A DNA stretch of 64,000 nt from Eubacterium sp. (GCA_024681515.1 JAILAR010000066.1:1-64000); one strand, 5' to 3'; positions 16,818 to 25,675 are shown, numbered from the stretch's first letter. Notes: a model not told the origin generated them from the letters alone. Program-made: numbers and translations.

Positions 16818-17576
16818 CTATATGTCAAGTAACAACTCCACCGGGCAGTGGTCGGAACCGAGAATATCACTGTGGATCTTCGCATCCACGATCTTCGGCT
16901 CCAATTCCGAAGAAACCAGGAAATAATCAATCCGCCAACCCGCATTTCTTGCCCTTGCATTGAATCTGTAAGACCACCAGGAGTAGGCGTCCGTCAGATC
17001 CGGATATTTGTACCGGAACGTATCGATGAATCCGCTGCCCAGAAGCTCCGTCATCTTTCCGCGTTCCTCATCCGTAAAACCTGGATTATGATGATTCGAC
17101 GCCGGATTCTTAATATCGATCTCCTGATGTGCCACATTCATATCCCCGCAGATCACCACAGGCTTCTCCTGACGGAGCCGGCCCACAAAGCTTCTGAAGT
17201 CATCCTCCCACTCCATACGGTAATCCAACCGTTTCAGTTCATTCTGGGAATTCGGAACATAAGCCGTGATCATATACCAGTCCCCCATATCCAGGGTGAT
17301 CAGCCGTCCCTCCTGATCATGCTTCGCGATTCCCATGCCCAAAGTCACGGACTTCGGTTCTTCCTTCGTAAAAATGGCCGTTCCCGAATACCCTTTTTTC
17401 TCGGCATAATTCCAGTACTGGTGATATCCCGGAAGTTCCAACGCAAGCTGTCCCTCCTGCATTTTGCTTTCCTGAATACAGAACACATCTGCATCCGCCT
17501 GGCGGAAGAAATTCTCAAATCCCTTTCCTGCACAGGCCCGGATCCCGTTTACGTTCCATGAGATCAGTTTTTTCAT
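16818..17576 (-). CDS. xth: Exodeoxyribonuclease III / AP endonuclease
   Basis: Removes 3' blocking groups and cuts at abasic sites in base-excision repair. The 252-aa protein has the full family pattern: SWNVNGIRAC, the metal ligand Glu in CIQESKM, YSGTAIFTKE, CGDMNVAHQEID, the WWSYRFNARARNAGWRIDYF stretch and the catalytic SDHCPVEL. The start follows a composite of family C and family A repeats, whose end gives the AATAGGAGC ribosome-binding site. Confidence 0.96.
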   Translation of the reverse strand: MKKLISWNVNGIRACAGKGFENFFRQADADVFCIQESKMQEGQLALELPGYHQYWNYAEKKGYSGTAIFTKEEPKSVTLGMGIAKHDQEGRLITLDMGDWYMITAYVPNSQNELKRLDYRMEWEDDFRSFVGRLRQEKPVVICGDMNVAHQEIDIKNPASNHHNPGFTDEERGKMTELLGSGFIDTFRYKYPDLTDAYSWWSYRFNARARNAGWRIDYFLVSSELEPKIVDAKIHSDILGSDHCPVELLLDI

Positions 17577-17587
17577 ATATAAGCTCC

Positions 17588-17612
17588 TATTCCACTCTTC
17601 GTGTTTCCCAGC
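17588..17612 (-). repeat. Family A terminal box fused to a family C module
   Basis: The minus sense reads AAACACGAAGAGTGGAATAGGAG just before the xth start, the same ending as other family A copies. The upstream part is replaced by the palindromes at 17613-17735. Confidence 0.7.
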
Positions 17613-17735
17613 CTTTGTGACCGCCTATTGTGGGCGGTCACAAATCCTCCCTTCGGTCGGACACCAACACCTTCGGTGTTGGTGGGCGCAGGCACAGGAA
17701 ACGGGTAGCGGATCGCTACCCGTTCATTATCGTGC
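17613..17735 (-). repeat. Family C modular palindrome, three hairpins
   Basis: Hairpin 1: 12-bp stem, 7-nt loop (17614-17625/17633-17644). Hairpin 2: 10-bp stem closed by a UUCG-type loop (17662-17684). Hairpin 3: 11-bp stem, 3-nt loop (17700-17710/17714-17724). Module order matches 7851-7956, but the stem sequences of hairpins 1 and 3 are unrelated to it. Confidence 0.85.
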
Positions 17736-17756
17736 TTATTTCGTCATCTGTTCAGA

Positions 17757-18800
17757 CTATACTTCGGACGGTTTCTCACTCAAATCCACCGGCTTTGGTT
17801 CTTCCTTCTTTTCTTCCGGAAGGGTAAGATCCAGCGACGAAGCGATCTCTTTCAGCGCATTTGCGGATTTCATCAGATTGGTGATCTCATCCTCATCCAG
17901 AGAGATCGGGATCTTCTCCTCAACACCGTCAGCTCCGACGATGGCCGGCATGGACAGGCACACATCCGTGAGTCCGTACTGTCCTTCCATCAGGCTGGAT
18001 ACGGACAGGATGGATTTTTCATCTCTGGCGATCACTTCGCAGATCCTGCGGACTGCCATAGCTACACCGTAATAGGTAGCTTTCTTCCGCTCGATGATCT
18101 CATAAGCAGCATTCTTAACCATTTCCTGAATATGACGCTCGGACTGATCATGGTTGAAATGTCCGCGCATCTCACAGAATTTGGAAAGGGGTACGCCGCT
18201 GACCATGGCACTGCTCCACGCAGCCAGCTCACTGTCGCCATGCTCACCGATGATAAATGCGTGAACGGCACGGTTGTCTACCGACAGATGCTCACCCAGT
18301 TTGGATTTCAGTCTTGCGGTATCCAGAACGGTACCGGAACCGATGACACGGTGTACCGGGAAACCGGACAGTTTCTGAGCCACATAGGTCAGGATATCCA
18401 CCGGATTGGATACGATGAGGAGAACGCCCTCACATTTCCGCTTCGCGATCTCCGGAATAATGCTCTTAAAGATTGCCACATTCTTCTGAACCAGCTGCAG
18501 ACGGGTCTCGCCCGGTTTTTGCGCCGCACCGGCCGTAATGATGATGATGGAGGCATCTACGATATCATCATACGTACCTGCATAAATCTTCATCGGCTTT
18601 GCGAAGGGAACGCCATGGCTGATATCCATCGCCTCGCCTTCTGCACGGTTATGATCCACATCGATCAGAACCATTTCCGAAAAGATACCACCCTCCATCA
18701 ACGCAAATGCGGTGGAAGATCCTACAAATCCGCAGCCAATGATGGCCACCTTGCGGATGTCGACATTTTTCTCAACTGAGTTTTCACGAAGTTTCTTCAA
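17757..18800 (-). CDS. ldh: L-lactate dehydrogenase
   Basis: NADH-dependent reduction of pyruvate to L-lactate, re-oxidising NADH in fermentation. It has the NAD fold GCGFVGSSTAFAL, VLIDVDHNRAEGEAMD (Asp for NAD), TAGAAQKPGETRLQL with the substrate loop Arg, VSNPVDILT, GSGTVLDTARLK and the catalytic His in IIGEHGDSE. I propose a TTG start at 18800 because AAGGAGG lies 5 nt before it; an ATG ten codons upstream has no such site. The protein is then 347 aa, with about 20 charged residues after the usual LDH end (EEKKEEPKPVDLSEKPSEV). Malate dehydrogenase is less likely given the GETRLQLVQ loop. Confidence 0.92.
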   Translation of the reverse strand: MKKLRENSVEKNVDIRKVAIIGCGFVGSSTAFALMEGGIFSEMVLIDVDHNRAEGEAMDISHGVPFAKPMKIYAGTYDDIVDASIIIITAGAAQKPGETRLQLVQKNVAIFKSIIPEIAKRKCEGVLLIVSNPVDILTYVAQKLSGFPVHRVIGSGTVLDTARLKSKLGEHLSVDNRAVHAFIIGEHGDSELAAWSSAMVSGVPLSKFCEMRGHFNHDQSERHIQEMVKNAAYEIIERKKATYYGVAMAVRRICEVIARDEKSILSVSSLMEGQYGLTDVCLSMPAIVGADGVEEKIPISLDEDEITNLMKSANALKEIASSLDLTLPEEKKEEPKPVDLSEKPSEV

Positions 18801-18954
18801 AGTAACCTCCTTCTTCTGCCGCTTGGGCAAGTCATTGCTTGAAGGGATCTAAATCCCATCTAAATCCCATCCATATCCGTAACCCCATATCTGATTCGAC
18901 AATCATTTCATGTCGTTTACTCTCTACACACTTCGATAATACCTGACATGCCGT

Positions 18955-19659
18955 TTACTCTCTGTTCGGTTCGGGCGATCGCTGCACGTGCTGCATAAAC
19001 GCCCACATCATCATCAGGAAACCGAAAGAAACCATACATGCCGTGAAATCCGTGATCAGATAAACCTTGAGCAGTCGAAGAAGCCAACCCACGATCCAGA
19101 ACACCAGCGGATTCAGAAGCATAAACCAACGTGGTATCCGAAGCCTTCCCTGAAAAACCTGATACACAAACGGCACGGACGTAAATACGATCATAATGAT
19201 GAGCAGCACATAATGAGGAACCGCCAGATGGAAATTCACTGTATCCACGATGGAGTACATATCTGCTTCCATCAAAGAAGAGGCATAGAGTTTTCCATAC
19301 AGGATCGGGAGGATACATCCCTTCATATGGAGGAAAAGTTCGGAGACCATGGCTGCGGTACATCCGAGTTCAAACACCTTAGCTCCGCGGACTCCCCAGG
19401 CATCCCTTTTGCTTCTGGACAGCTTCATCAGCCGGATCATTTCCTTAAGTCCGGAAAACATGAAGAAAACCGCAACGCAGCAGATCAGGATCGCTGCTTC
19501 GTACCGCCATCCGGCAGCCTTTGCCCAGTTACTCTGAACAACTCCGTTGGACACGTTGTCTTTTCCACACGCTCCCATCAGCCAGTCACTGAACATGAGC
19601 AGGGCACAGCCAAGCATCCCCCGCATCAACCCCACCAAGATCCGCTGTTTGTTCTTCAT
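18955..19659 (-). CDS. Unknown integral membrane protein
   Basis: I do not recognise the family with certainty (it may be a DUF6796-type protein). The 234-aa protein has about six hydrophobic stretches: LMRGMLGCALLMFSDWLMG, AAILICCVAVFFMFSG, a middle stretch around TAAMVSELFLHM, YVLLIIMIVFTSVPFVYQV, LNPLVFWIVGWLLRLL and FTACMVSFGFLMMMWAF. The ATG at 19659 has GGAGGGG upstream; an earlier in-frame ATG adds 11 residues that lie in the repeat. Two 17-bp near-identical stretches (18909-18925 and 18947-18963) cover its stop codon region, a small direct duplication. Confidence 0.75.
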   Translation of the reverse strand: MKNKQRILVGLMRGMLGCALLMFSDWLMGACGKDNVSNGVVQSNWAKAAGWRYEAAILICCVAVFFMFSGLKEMIRLMKLSRSKRDAWGVRGAKVFELGCTAAMVSELFLHMKGCILPILYGKLYASSLMEADMYSIVDTVNFHLAVPHYVLLIIMIVFTSVPFVYQVFQGRLRIPRWFMLLNPLVFWIVGWLLRLLKVYLITDFTACMVSFGFLMMMWAFMQHVQRSPEPNRE

Positions 19660-19673
19660 TTTTCGCCCCTCCG

Positions 19674-19720
19674 ATTCCACACTTTGCGCCATAGCGCTCC
19701 GTGGATTATCACTTCTTCTA
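19674..19720 (-). repeat. Family A intergenic element, shortened copy
   Basis: In the minus sense GATAATCCACGGAGCGC, a TATG loop, GGCGCAAAGTGTGGAATCGGAGG and then the start of the membrane protein gene. The 5' box is missing. Confidence 0.75.
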
Positions 19721-19781
19721 TCATACTATTTTCACAGTTTTCGGTCAATTAAAAAATGCCCCTGCGGGGCATTTTTATGGG

Positions 19782-20546
19782 TTATTCAACTAAAAGCCGC
19801 GTCACATGATCCGCTGCGTCATCGATCGTATCATCTCCCTGCAATGTATATGTCAGTAAGATGATCAGATCACTCTTTCGGATGGCAAACTGGATCCTGC
19901 GTCCGTCTCCCTCTATCTCCGGAAATGTTGCGCTTGCGAAGGTCTGACCCAGATAGTCCATATTCTGAACGATCACATCCGGGTATTCCCTTGCAGAAAG
20001 CTCCAGATACTCTCTTGCAGACATATTCTGCATATAATACAGCTTCGGGTTGATGTAGGAAACGATCAGGTTTGAACCTGTAGATTTCTTATATGCAATG
20101 GCACAGGTCATGGTCTTAACGGAATAAGGGCTGACCACACCATACCAGAGATCATTCACTTCATCCTCTGTGAGTCCCGTTACCTCTGCAACCTCTGCTG
20201 CTCCGTAAAGTCTCCAGGAAGAATCCGATTTGATAGCCAGTCCGATAAACGGATTGTAATAATCTCCGTTCTCATAACTTCCCGCAATGGTAGTATTCGT
20301 GGAGACGTCTGTTTCCAGATCCGACGTTTTCACAGGTTCACCTGTCGAAAGCTCCGACGGAACCACATCCGGATCCTCTGTCGATTCGGTTGCTCCCGGT
20401 TTTCCGGCCTCCGTCACGACTTCGGTGTTGAAATTCGGAGAAGTGTACTTTTCTTCGGTCGTATCTGTTCCTGCGCAGGCGGTCAGTCCCAGCAAACATG
20501 CTGCTGTAATGATCGCTGCTGTAAATCCGTTTCGTCTGCTGCGCAT
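19782..20546 (-). CDS. Putative lipoprotein of unknown function
   Basis: A 254-aa protein with a lipoprotein signal: positive start MRSRRNGF, hydrophobic core AAIITAACLLG and the lipobox LTAC, so it is probably anchored on the outer face of the membrane. A Thr/Glu/Ser-rich linker of about 65 residues follows, then a globular domain with WRLYGAAEVAEVTGLTEDEVNDLWYG. I recognise no catalytic motif. The ATG at 20546 follows GGGAGGAAGAG; a longer reading frame upstream would hide the signal peptide. It is preceded by yajC after 57 bp. Confidence 0.8.
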   Translation of the reverse strand: MRSRRNGFTAAIITAACLLGLTACAGTDTTEEKYTSPNFNTEVVTEAGKPGATESTEDPDVVPSELSTGEPVKTSDLETDVSTNTTIAGSYENGDYYNPFIGLAIKSDSSWRLYGAAEVAEVTGLTEDEVNDLWYGVVSPYSVKTMTCAIAYKKSTGSNLIVSYINPKLYYMQNMSAREYLELSAREYPDVIVQNMDYLGQTFASATFPEIEGDGRRIQFAIRKSDLIILLTYTLQGDDTIDDAADHVTRLLVE

Positions 20547-20603
20547 TCTCTCTTCCTCCCTGGCATATCCTGTCTGCATGCAAAGGAAGCTCAAAAGGAC
20601 CGA

Positions 20604-21023
20604 TTATTTCTTCTTGGAGTCCTTCTTGGAATCCTTCTCGTCCTTTGCGTCAGACTTATTATCATTCTTATCTTCGATCGCAGGTGTCTCGTCCTTCACC
20701 TCAGCGGTACCGGCCTTTTCAACCTCGGCAATGGCACGCTTGTGCATGGGGATCCGGCAGTTCTTGTTGTTACCGAACTCAACGATAACCGTTGTCTCAT
20801 CAACCACATCCAGGATGGTTCCGAAGAAACCGCTGGTGGTCATGATATTATCGCCCGGCTCCAGCGAATTCTGCAGCTCCTCTGCCTTTTTTGCCTGCTT
20901 CTTCTGCGGACGGATCATCAGGAAATACATCAGTCCGATAAAGAATGCCAGATACAGCACGATCATCAGGATACTGCCGCCAGTGGAACCGCCTGTCTGT
21001 GTTAAGAGTAAACTTCCGTTCAT
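20604..21023 (-). CDS. yajC: Preprotein translocase subunit YajC
   Basis: Small single-pass accessory protein of the Sec/SecDF translocon. The 139-aa protein has a membrane segment at about residues 18-38 (ILMIVLYLAFFIGLMYFLMI), the hallmark RPQKKQAKKAEEL and the cytosolic domain GDNIMTTSGFFGTI. It is longer than average because of a 40-residue tail rich in Lys and Asp. The tgt-yajC order is classic, although secDF genes do not follow here. The 160-bp gap upstream contains an 11-bp tandem repeat, TGTATTGATTA (21047-21068). Confidence 0.95.
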   Translation of the reverse strand: MNGSLLLTQTGGSTGGSILMIVLYLAFFIGLMYFLMIRPQKKQAKKAEELQNSLEPGDNIMTTSGFFGTILDVVDETTVIVEFGNNKNCRIPMHKRAIAEVEKAGTAEVKDETPAIEDKNDNKSDAKDEKDSKKDSKKK

Positions 21024-21184
21024 TCATGTTCTCCTTTATTATTATTTGTATTGATTATGTATTGATTACATTGGCATATGCATTTCATACTCGTCCCTCG
21101 TTAATACAGAAACAACCGCGAAAAAACATACGGGATATATCTTACTTGATTTCGCCGAAAAGTGCAACCTGTTTTTTTATAGTA

Positions 21185-22324
21185 TTATTGCGTCTCATCT
21201 CCCGATTTCATACGATCCAGCGTCTCCGCCTTAAAACTCTCATATCTTCCTTCCCGGATGGCTGCCCGGATCTCCTCCATCAGATGGTTATAAAAATACA
21301 GATTATGCAGCACCGCCAGCCGAAGTGCGAGCATTTCTCCTGCCTTCAGCAAATGACGGATATATGCACGGCTGAACCTCCGGCAGACCGGGCACTGACA
21401 GCCTTCCTCGATCGGACGCATATCCTTTTCGAAGCACTGATTTTTCAGATTCAGTTTGCCGAAATGTGTGTAAACCTGCCCGTGCCGGCCATTCCGGCTC
21501 GGGTAAACACAGTCAAAAAAGTCCACGCCCCGATCCACGGCCTCCAGGATATTTTCAGGTGTTCCGACTCCCATCAGGTAGATCGGTCTGTCCTGCGGCA
21601 GATGGGGAACGGTAACATCCAAAATGTGATACATCTCCTCATGCGTTTCCCCGACAGCCAGACCCCCGATGGCATAACCGGGCAGATCCAGCTCGGATAT
21701 CCTCTTTGCGTGATCGATCCGGATATCATCGATCACTCCGCCCTGATTGATTCCAAACAGATATTGCATGGGATTGATCGTACCCGGCTGACGGTTTAAC
21801 TCCTCCAGTTTTTCCTTGCAGCGCAGAAGCCAGCGGTAAGTCCGGTCCACGGACGGCTGAATATAAGCCCGATCCGCTTTTGCGGGAGGACACTCGTCAA
21901 AAGCCATGGCGATCGTGGAGCCGAGATTGGACTGGATCGTCATGCTTTCCTCCGGTCCCATAAAAATCTTTCTTCCGTCGATGTGGGAACGGAAAGAAAC
22001 TCCCTCCTCTTTAATGGCACGAAGTTTGGCAAGGGAATAAACCTGGAACCCGCCCGAATCCGTAAGGATCGGTCTCCTCCAGGTAGTCATCTCCTGCAGT
22101 CCGCCCAGTTCCTTCACCAGTTCATCTCCCGGCCGGACATGCAAATGATAGGTATTGCAGAGCAGAACCTGCGTGTCGATCTGTTCCAGATCTTCGGCAG
22201 AGAGCGCCCCCTTAATAGCCGCCACGGTTCCTACATTCATAAAAACCGGCGTTTCGATGATTCCGTGAGGCGTAGCAAACGTACCGCTCCGCGCCCTGCC
22301 GTCCTGTGCGATCAATTTATACAT
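21185..22324 (-). CDS. tgt: Queuine tRNA-ribosyltransferase
   Basis: Exchanges guanine 34 in tRNAs with GUN anticodons for the queuosine precursor. The 379-aa protein has TDSGGFQVYSLAKLR with the active-site Asp, MAFDECPPAKADRAY, GGLAVGE, YLMGVGTPENI, the nucleophile region DCVYPSRNGRHG, and the zinc site CQCPVC...HNLYFYNHL. All are typical of bacterial Tgt. The start follows a family A element and the spacer ATTAAGAGG-like region. No queA is present next to it. Confidence 0.97.
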   Translation of the reverse strand: MYKLIAQDGRARSGTFATPHGIIETPVFMNVGTVAAIKGALSAEDLEQIDTQVLLCNTYHLHVRPGDELVKELGGLQEMTTWRRPILTDSGGFQVYSLAKLRAIKEEGVSFRSHIDGRKIFMGPEESMTIQSNLGSTIAMAFDECPPAKADRAYIQPSVDRTYRWLLRCKEKLEELNRQPGTINPMQYLFGINQGGVIDDIRIDHAKRISELDLPGYAIGGLAVGETHEEMYHILDVTVPHLPQDRPIYLMGVGTPENILEAVDRGVDFFDCVYPSRNGRHGQVYTHFGKLNLKNQCFEKDMRPIEEGCQCPVCRRFSRAYIRHLLKAGEMLALRLAVLHNLYFYNHLMEEIRAAIREGRYESFKAETLDRMKSGDETQ

Positions 22325-22334
22325 TCTTAAACCT

Positions 22335-22440
22335 CTATTCTATTCCATACTGCGCGCCTAAGGCGCTCCGTACATCATCACTTCGCACGTATTTATCATC
22401 AATACGCTTTACAACATCATTTGAGTCCGTGATTCACCAT
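22335..22440 (-). repeat. Family A intergenic element, near full-length copy
   Basis: In the minus sense: CACGGACTCAAATGATGTTG, TAAAGCG, ACGTGCGAAGTGATGATG, ACGGAGCGCC-TTA-GGCGC hairpin and CAGTATGGAATAG. It lies upstream of tgt. Confidence 0.85.
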
Positions 22441-22520
22441 ATGCTGTTCTATCATACGCCTGAATCTGTCAGAATGCAATCCCACCGGACAGGAACCAAG
22501 CCCTGCTTTCCTCAACGCAA

Positions 22521-22561
22521 CATCGACGCAGCCCATCCGCTGCTATGGGTCTGCGTCGATG
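22521..22561. other. Large intergenic hairpin between htrA and tgt
   Basis: An 11-bp perfect stem (22521-22531/22551-22561) continues with a 5-bp inner stem (22532-22536/22545-22549) and one bulged base. Neither strand has a U-tract after it, so it is probably not an intrinsic terminator. It could be an RNA-processing or stabilising structure. Confidence 0.55.
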
Positions 22562-22608
22562 TGACGATCAATAACCGTATGCATTTTTATGTTTCATAAG
22601 TCATTTGA

Positions 22609-24351
22609 TCACTCTTCTGCCGTTACCACGCTGACAGTCGTTTTCTCATACCGTCCCATGGAGTTAGCTCGATATACCTCGATCTGCACCTCTGTTCCTG
22701 CCGGATAAGACTGCAGCATTTCCTTGAATTCCTCCATGGTCGTTACGGTCTTGCCTTCCAGTCTGGTAATGATATCGCCTTCATGAAGACCACCGCGCTC
22801 TGCAGGGCCTCCGCTGGTGATACTCTTGATATACACACCTTCCGGGAATCCGTAGATCTGGGAATACTCCGAATTGATGGTTGCTCCGCTGATACCGATA
22901 TATACGGTTCCTGTGGATCCGCCGTTGTTGATGATACCGTCTATGATCCGCATTGCAGTGTTGATCGGGATGGAGAAGCCCATACCTTCAACCTTGCTGT
23001 CCACATATTTAATAGAGTTGATACCGATGACCTCACCCTTGGAATTGATCAGGGCGCCGCCGCTGTTACCGGGGTTTATGGCTGCATCTGTCTGAATGTA
23101 GCTTCCGTCGCTTCCGGAAATGGAGCGGTTCAGTGCGCTGATATATCCGACTGTTACGGACTGTCCGTAACCCAGGGCATTTCCGATGGCGATGGCCGGC
23201 TCACCGACCTGCAGCTGGTCCGAATCACCGGGAACCGCTACGCTGATGGCATCTGCCGTGCTCGCCGGGATATCCGTGAGCGGGATCTCAACGACCGCAA
23301 CGTCATTGCTCTTATCCGAGCCTGTAACCTTTGCCTTCAGGATCTGACCGTCATTAAAGCCGACGTTGATCTCCTTTGCGCCCTCAATTACGTGATAATT
23401 GGTCGCAATATACAACTTGTCTTCCGACTCACCGATAATGATACCGGAACCCGCACCCGTTGATTCCTGCTCAAACTGCTGATAGAAATACTGATACTGG
23501 GTTGTTACCTTTGTAGTGATGGATACGATGGACGGCTGCGCCTTCTTCACGATCTCAGCCACATCATAATTGATAGTCGTGCTCGCACCGTCACTGGAGA
23601 CAGTATCCTGGGTCTTGATCTGATCTCCCGTATTCATGTTGGTCTGTGTAGAACCGGTCTCCGTATTCCCGGGGTTATTCGATGCGCTGACACTGGATTT
23701 TTCTTCTTTTCCGGAATCACCGAAGGCTTTATTCAACCCGATAAATGCACCTCCGCCGACCAGGCCGAAGACCAGTCCGAGAACGCCCGTGAGAAGTACC
23801 TTACGTCCGAAAGAATCATTCTTCTCTTTCTTTTTCTTTGTCTCATTTTTCGTCTCATGAGTCGGTTTTTCCGGCTCCGGCCCCGATGTCGGAGCCTTCG
23901 GAGTCAGGCCGTAGCCGCCCTGCACACCTGTATAAGGCGCTCTCGCATAGGAGGTACCGGTGCTCTGTGCACCTGTGTATGGTGTCCCCGTGCTCTGCGT
24001 TCCCGCGTACGATGTCCCCGTGCTCTGCGTTCCCGCGTACGATGTCCCCGTGCTCTGGGTCCCTGCGTACGTTGCGCCCGTGCTTTGCGCTCCTGTATAC
24101 GTTGTTCCCGTACTCTGCGGCTGGGCCGTCCTCGGCTGCGGATACACCGGCTGACTGCCCGATCCGACCCGAGATTCCGACGGCTTCAGATAATCCTGCC
24201 GGGAATAATCTGTTTTTGAATAATTCGGAGCTGCGTAAACGCTCTCCTTATATGGTTCCGGAGTCCAGCGCTTCTTCGGCTGCTCCGCTGTCTCTCTGCC
24301 TGTTTCTTTCTTCTCCCCTCCATAGGAAAAGGTTCCGAAATCATCATTCAT
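22609..24351 (-). CDS. HtrA/DegP-like membrane serine protease with PDZ domain
   Basis: Surface-facing quality-control protease. The 580-aa protein has a cytoplasmic N-terminal region of about 175 residues rich in Tyr, Gln and Thr, a single membrane segment (LLTGVLGLVFGLVGGGAFIG), a Ser/Thr-rich linker, a trypsin-like domain with the triad His in IATNYHVIEG, Asp in KSNDVAVVEI and Ser in INPGNSGGALINSKG, and a C-terminal PDZ domain (GVYIKSITSGGPAERGGLHEGDI is the family pattern, in parts). The N-terminal region contains six 10-residue repeats of the TGxxYAGTQS type, encoded by 30-bp DNA repeats. Such proteases are often under two-component control in Firmicutes; no operator is recognisable here. 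The 296-bp divergent gap 24352-24647 shows no convincing promoter. Confidence 0.94.
   Translation of the reverse strand: MNDDFGTFSYGGEKKETGRETAEQPKKRWTPEPYKESVYAAPNYSKTDYSRQDYLKPSESRVGSGSQPVYPQPRTAQPQSTGTTYTGAQSTGATYAGTQSTGTSYAGTQSTGTSYAGTQSTGTPYTGAQSTGTSYARAPYTGVQGGYGLTPKAPTSGPEPEKPTHETKNETKKKKEKNDSFGRKVLLTGVLGLVFGLVGGGAFIGLNKAFGDSGKEEKSSVSASNNPGNTETGSTQTNMNTGDQIKTQDTVSSDGASTTINYDVAEIVKKAQPSIVSITTKVTTQYQYFYQQFEQESTGAGSGIIIGESEDKLYIATNYHVIEGAKEINVGFNDGQILKAKVTGSDKSNDVAVVEIPLTDIPASTADAISVAVPGDSDQLQVGEPAIAIGNALGYGQSVTVGYISALNRSISGSDGSYIQTDAAINPGNSGGALINSKGEVIGINSIKYVDSKVEGMGFSIPINTAMRIIDGIINNGGSTGTVYIGISGATINSEYSQIYGFPEGVYIKSITSGGPAERGGLHEGDIITRLEGKTVTTMEEFKEMLQSYPAGTEVQIEVYRANSMGRYEKTTVSVVTAEE
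23951..24130 (-). repeat. Six 30-bp tandem repeats inside the htrA-like gene
   Basis: Units are GxTGTCCCCGTGCTCTGCGT-like on the plus strand; units 2 and 3 differ at one base. They encode a 10-residue period, TGxxYAGTQS. The middle units are nearly identical, a sign of recent duplication or slippage, and all keep the frame. Confidence 0.9.
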
Positions 24352-24647
24352 ACTCGAATCCTCCTTGTTTCACGGTTTATCCAAAGCACTCTTTGTATTG
24401 TCATACGTTTGGAGCTCTCCGTTTTATGGTTGTAACTTTAGTCTTTCTTTATGTTGATTTTGTGATATACTTGTTGAGAATTATTAAACCTTTTATTAAC
24501 GATCCGCGTAACGCTTTGTTCAAATTCGGCTCTGATTCAGCCGAAATGTGAACATCCCTCCCCGATCGTTCAATTCGGTTTTCTATCAACATCCATGATA
24601 GTACAAATCAAAACTGAAATCAAACTGAAACCAACGGAGAAATATCT

Positions 24648-24920
24648 ATGTTCCGAGTCTGGATGAAAATAATAAAAGACACGCGCCTTCTCAGGGATAC
24701 CGTGATCGCCATCGACGATCCGGCAGAAACCCGTACGCACAAGGTCTACAAAGCTCTGGAGGACGGATGTCATGAACTGAACCTTTCCATTCCCATATGG
24801 CTGGAACTGAACAAAAAGGACTTCATCCGCTACGCAAGAACCCGTTTTACCCAGGACAGCTTCATTGAGACCATAGATTTCGATTATCTGGAATTCCGTG
24901 TGATCGAAGAAGATACATGA
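24648..24920 (+). CDS. Small conserved-looking protein of unknown function
   Basis: A 90-aa soluble protein beginning MFRVWMKIIKDTRLLRDTVI and ending DFDYLEFRVIEEDT. It has no signal peptide, membrane segment or cysteine pair. I recall similar small proteins in other Lachnospiraceae with the same ARTRFTQDSFIETIDFDYLE ending, which supports a real gene, but no function is known to me. It precedes an ABC exporter operon by 70 bp on the same strand and is divergent from htrA. GGAGAAATATC precedes the ATG. Confidence 0.75.
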   Translation: MFRVWMKIIKDTRLLRDTVIAIDDPAETRTHKVYKALEDGCHELNLSIPIWLELNKKDFIRYARTRFTQDSFIETIDFDYLEFRVIEEDT

Positions 24921-24990
24921 AACAGCTGATCCACGGAGTAAACATACAGGAACCATATGAGTAATACGGAACGAGGATAAAGGAGATCCC

Positions 24991-25668
24991 ATGATAGAGA
25001 TCGATCATGTCACATTAAAATACAGAAAGCATGTGGTGCTGTCCGATGTAACCTTTCAGGCAGAGCCCGGTCACACCATCGGACTGCTGGGTCTGAACGG
25101 TTCCGGGAAATCCACGCTTCTGTCCGCCATCGCCGGTGCAAAGCATCCGGAAAGCGGACGGATTCTTCTGAATGGCAAGACCTGCAAAGAAGACTCAAAA
25201 ACCTACCTTTCTCAGGTGGGCTATGTCACACAGGAAAACGCACTCATCGAAGAACTCTCCGCCATGGACAATCTGCGTCTCTGGACCTCCAGCAGCCGGG
25301 AAGAGATCATGAAAACCCTGCAGGACACAATCCTGTCCATCTTGGGAGTCCATACATTTCTGGACATTCCCGTACGGCGGATGTCCGGCGGTATGAAGAA
25401 ACGGCTTTCCATCGCCACGGTTCTGATCAATCAGCCCCGGGTCCTTCTTTTGGACGAACCTCTGGCCGCATTGGACATCCTGGCAAAACAGGCGATCCTG
25501 TCCTATATCAACACCTTCCGCGCCGGAGGCGGTCTGACCTTTGTAGCCTCCCATGAAGAACGGCTCTTTGAATTCTGCGATGATGTCTATCTGCTGAAGA
25601 ACGGAAGCTGCAAGAGCCTACGGGAATATCCTGCGGATGCTTCCATCCCACAGCTTTTGGCAGAGTGA
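24991..25668 (+). CDS. ABC transporter ATPase
   Basis: Nucleotide-binding subunit of the exporter whose two permeases follow. The 225-aa protein has Walker A GLNGSGKST, the Q-loop GYVTQE, the signature RMSGGMKKRLS, Walker B VLLLDEPLAALD and the switch His in ASHEE. AAAGGAGATCCC precedes the ATG at 24991. Between this gene and the first permease lies a 136-bp gap filled by a repeat composite. Substrate unknown. Confidence 0.92.
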   Translation: MIEIDHVTLKYRKHVVLSDVTFQAEPGHTIGLLGLNGSGKSTLLSAIAGAKHPESGRILLNGKTCKEDSKTYLSQVGYVTQENALIEELSAMDNLRLWTSSSREEIMKTLQDTILSILGVHTFLDIPVRRMSGGMKKRLSIATVLINQPRVLLLDEPLAALDILAKQAILSYINTFRAGGGLTFVASHEERLFEFCDDVYLLKNGSCKSLREYPADASIPQLLAE

Positions 25669-25675
25669 TACACCG

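Noticed and set aside
18909-18963. 17-bp direct duplication as an attachment site
   Set aside because: No integrase or foreign DNA is near and the copies are only 38 bp apart; it looks like a local duplication at a gene end.
23951-24130. Regular 30-bp repeats that look like a CRISPR array
   Set aside because: Repeats are contiguous without spacers, in frame, and encode a 10-residue period inside the HtrA gene.
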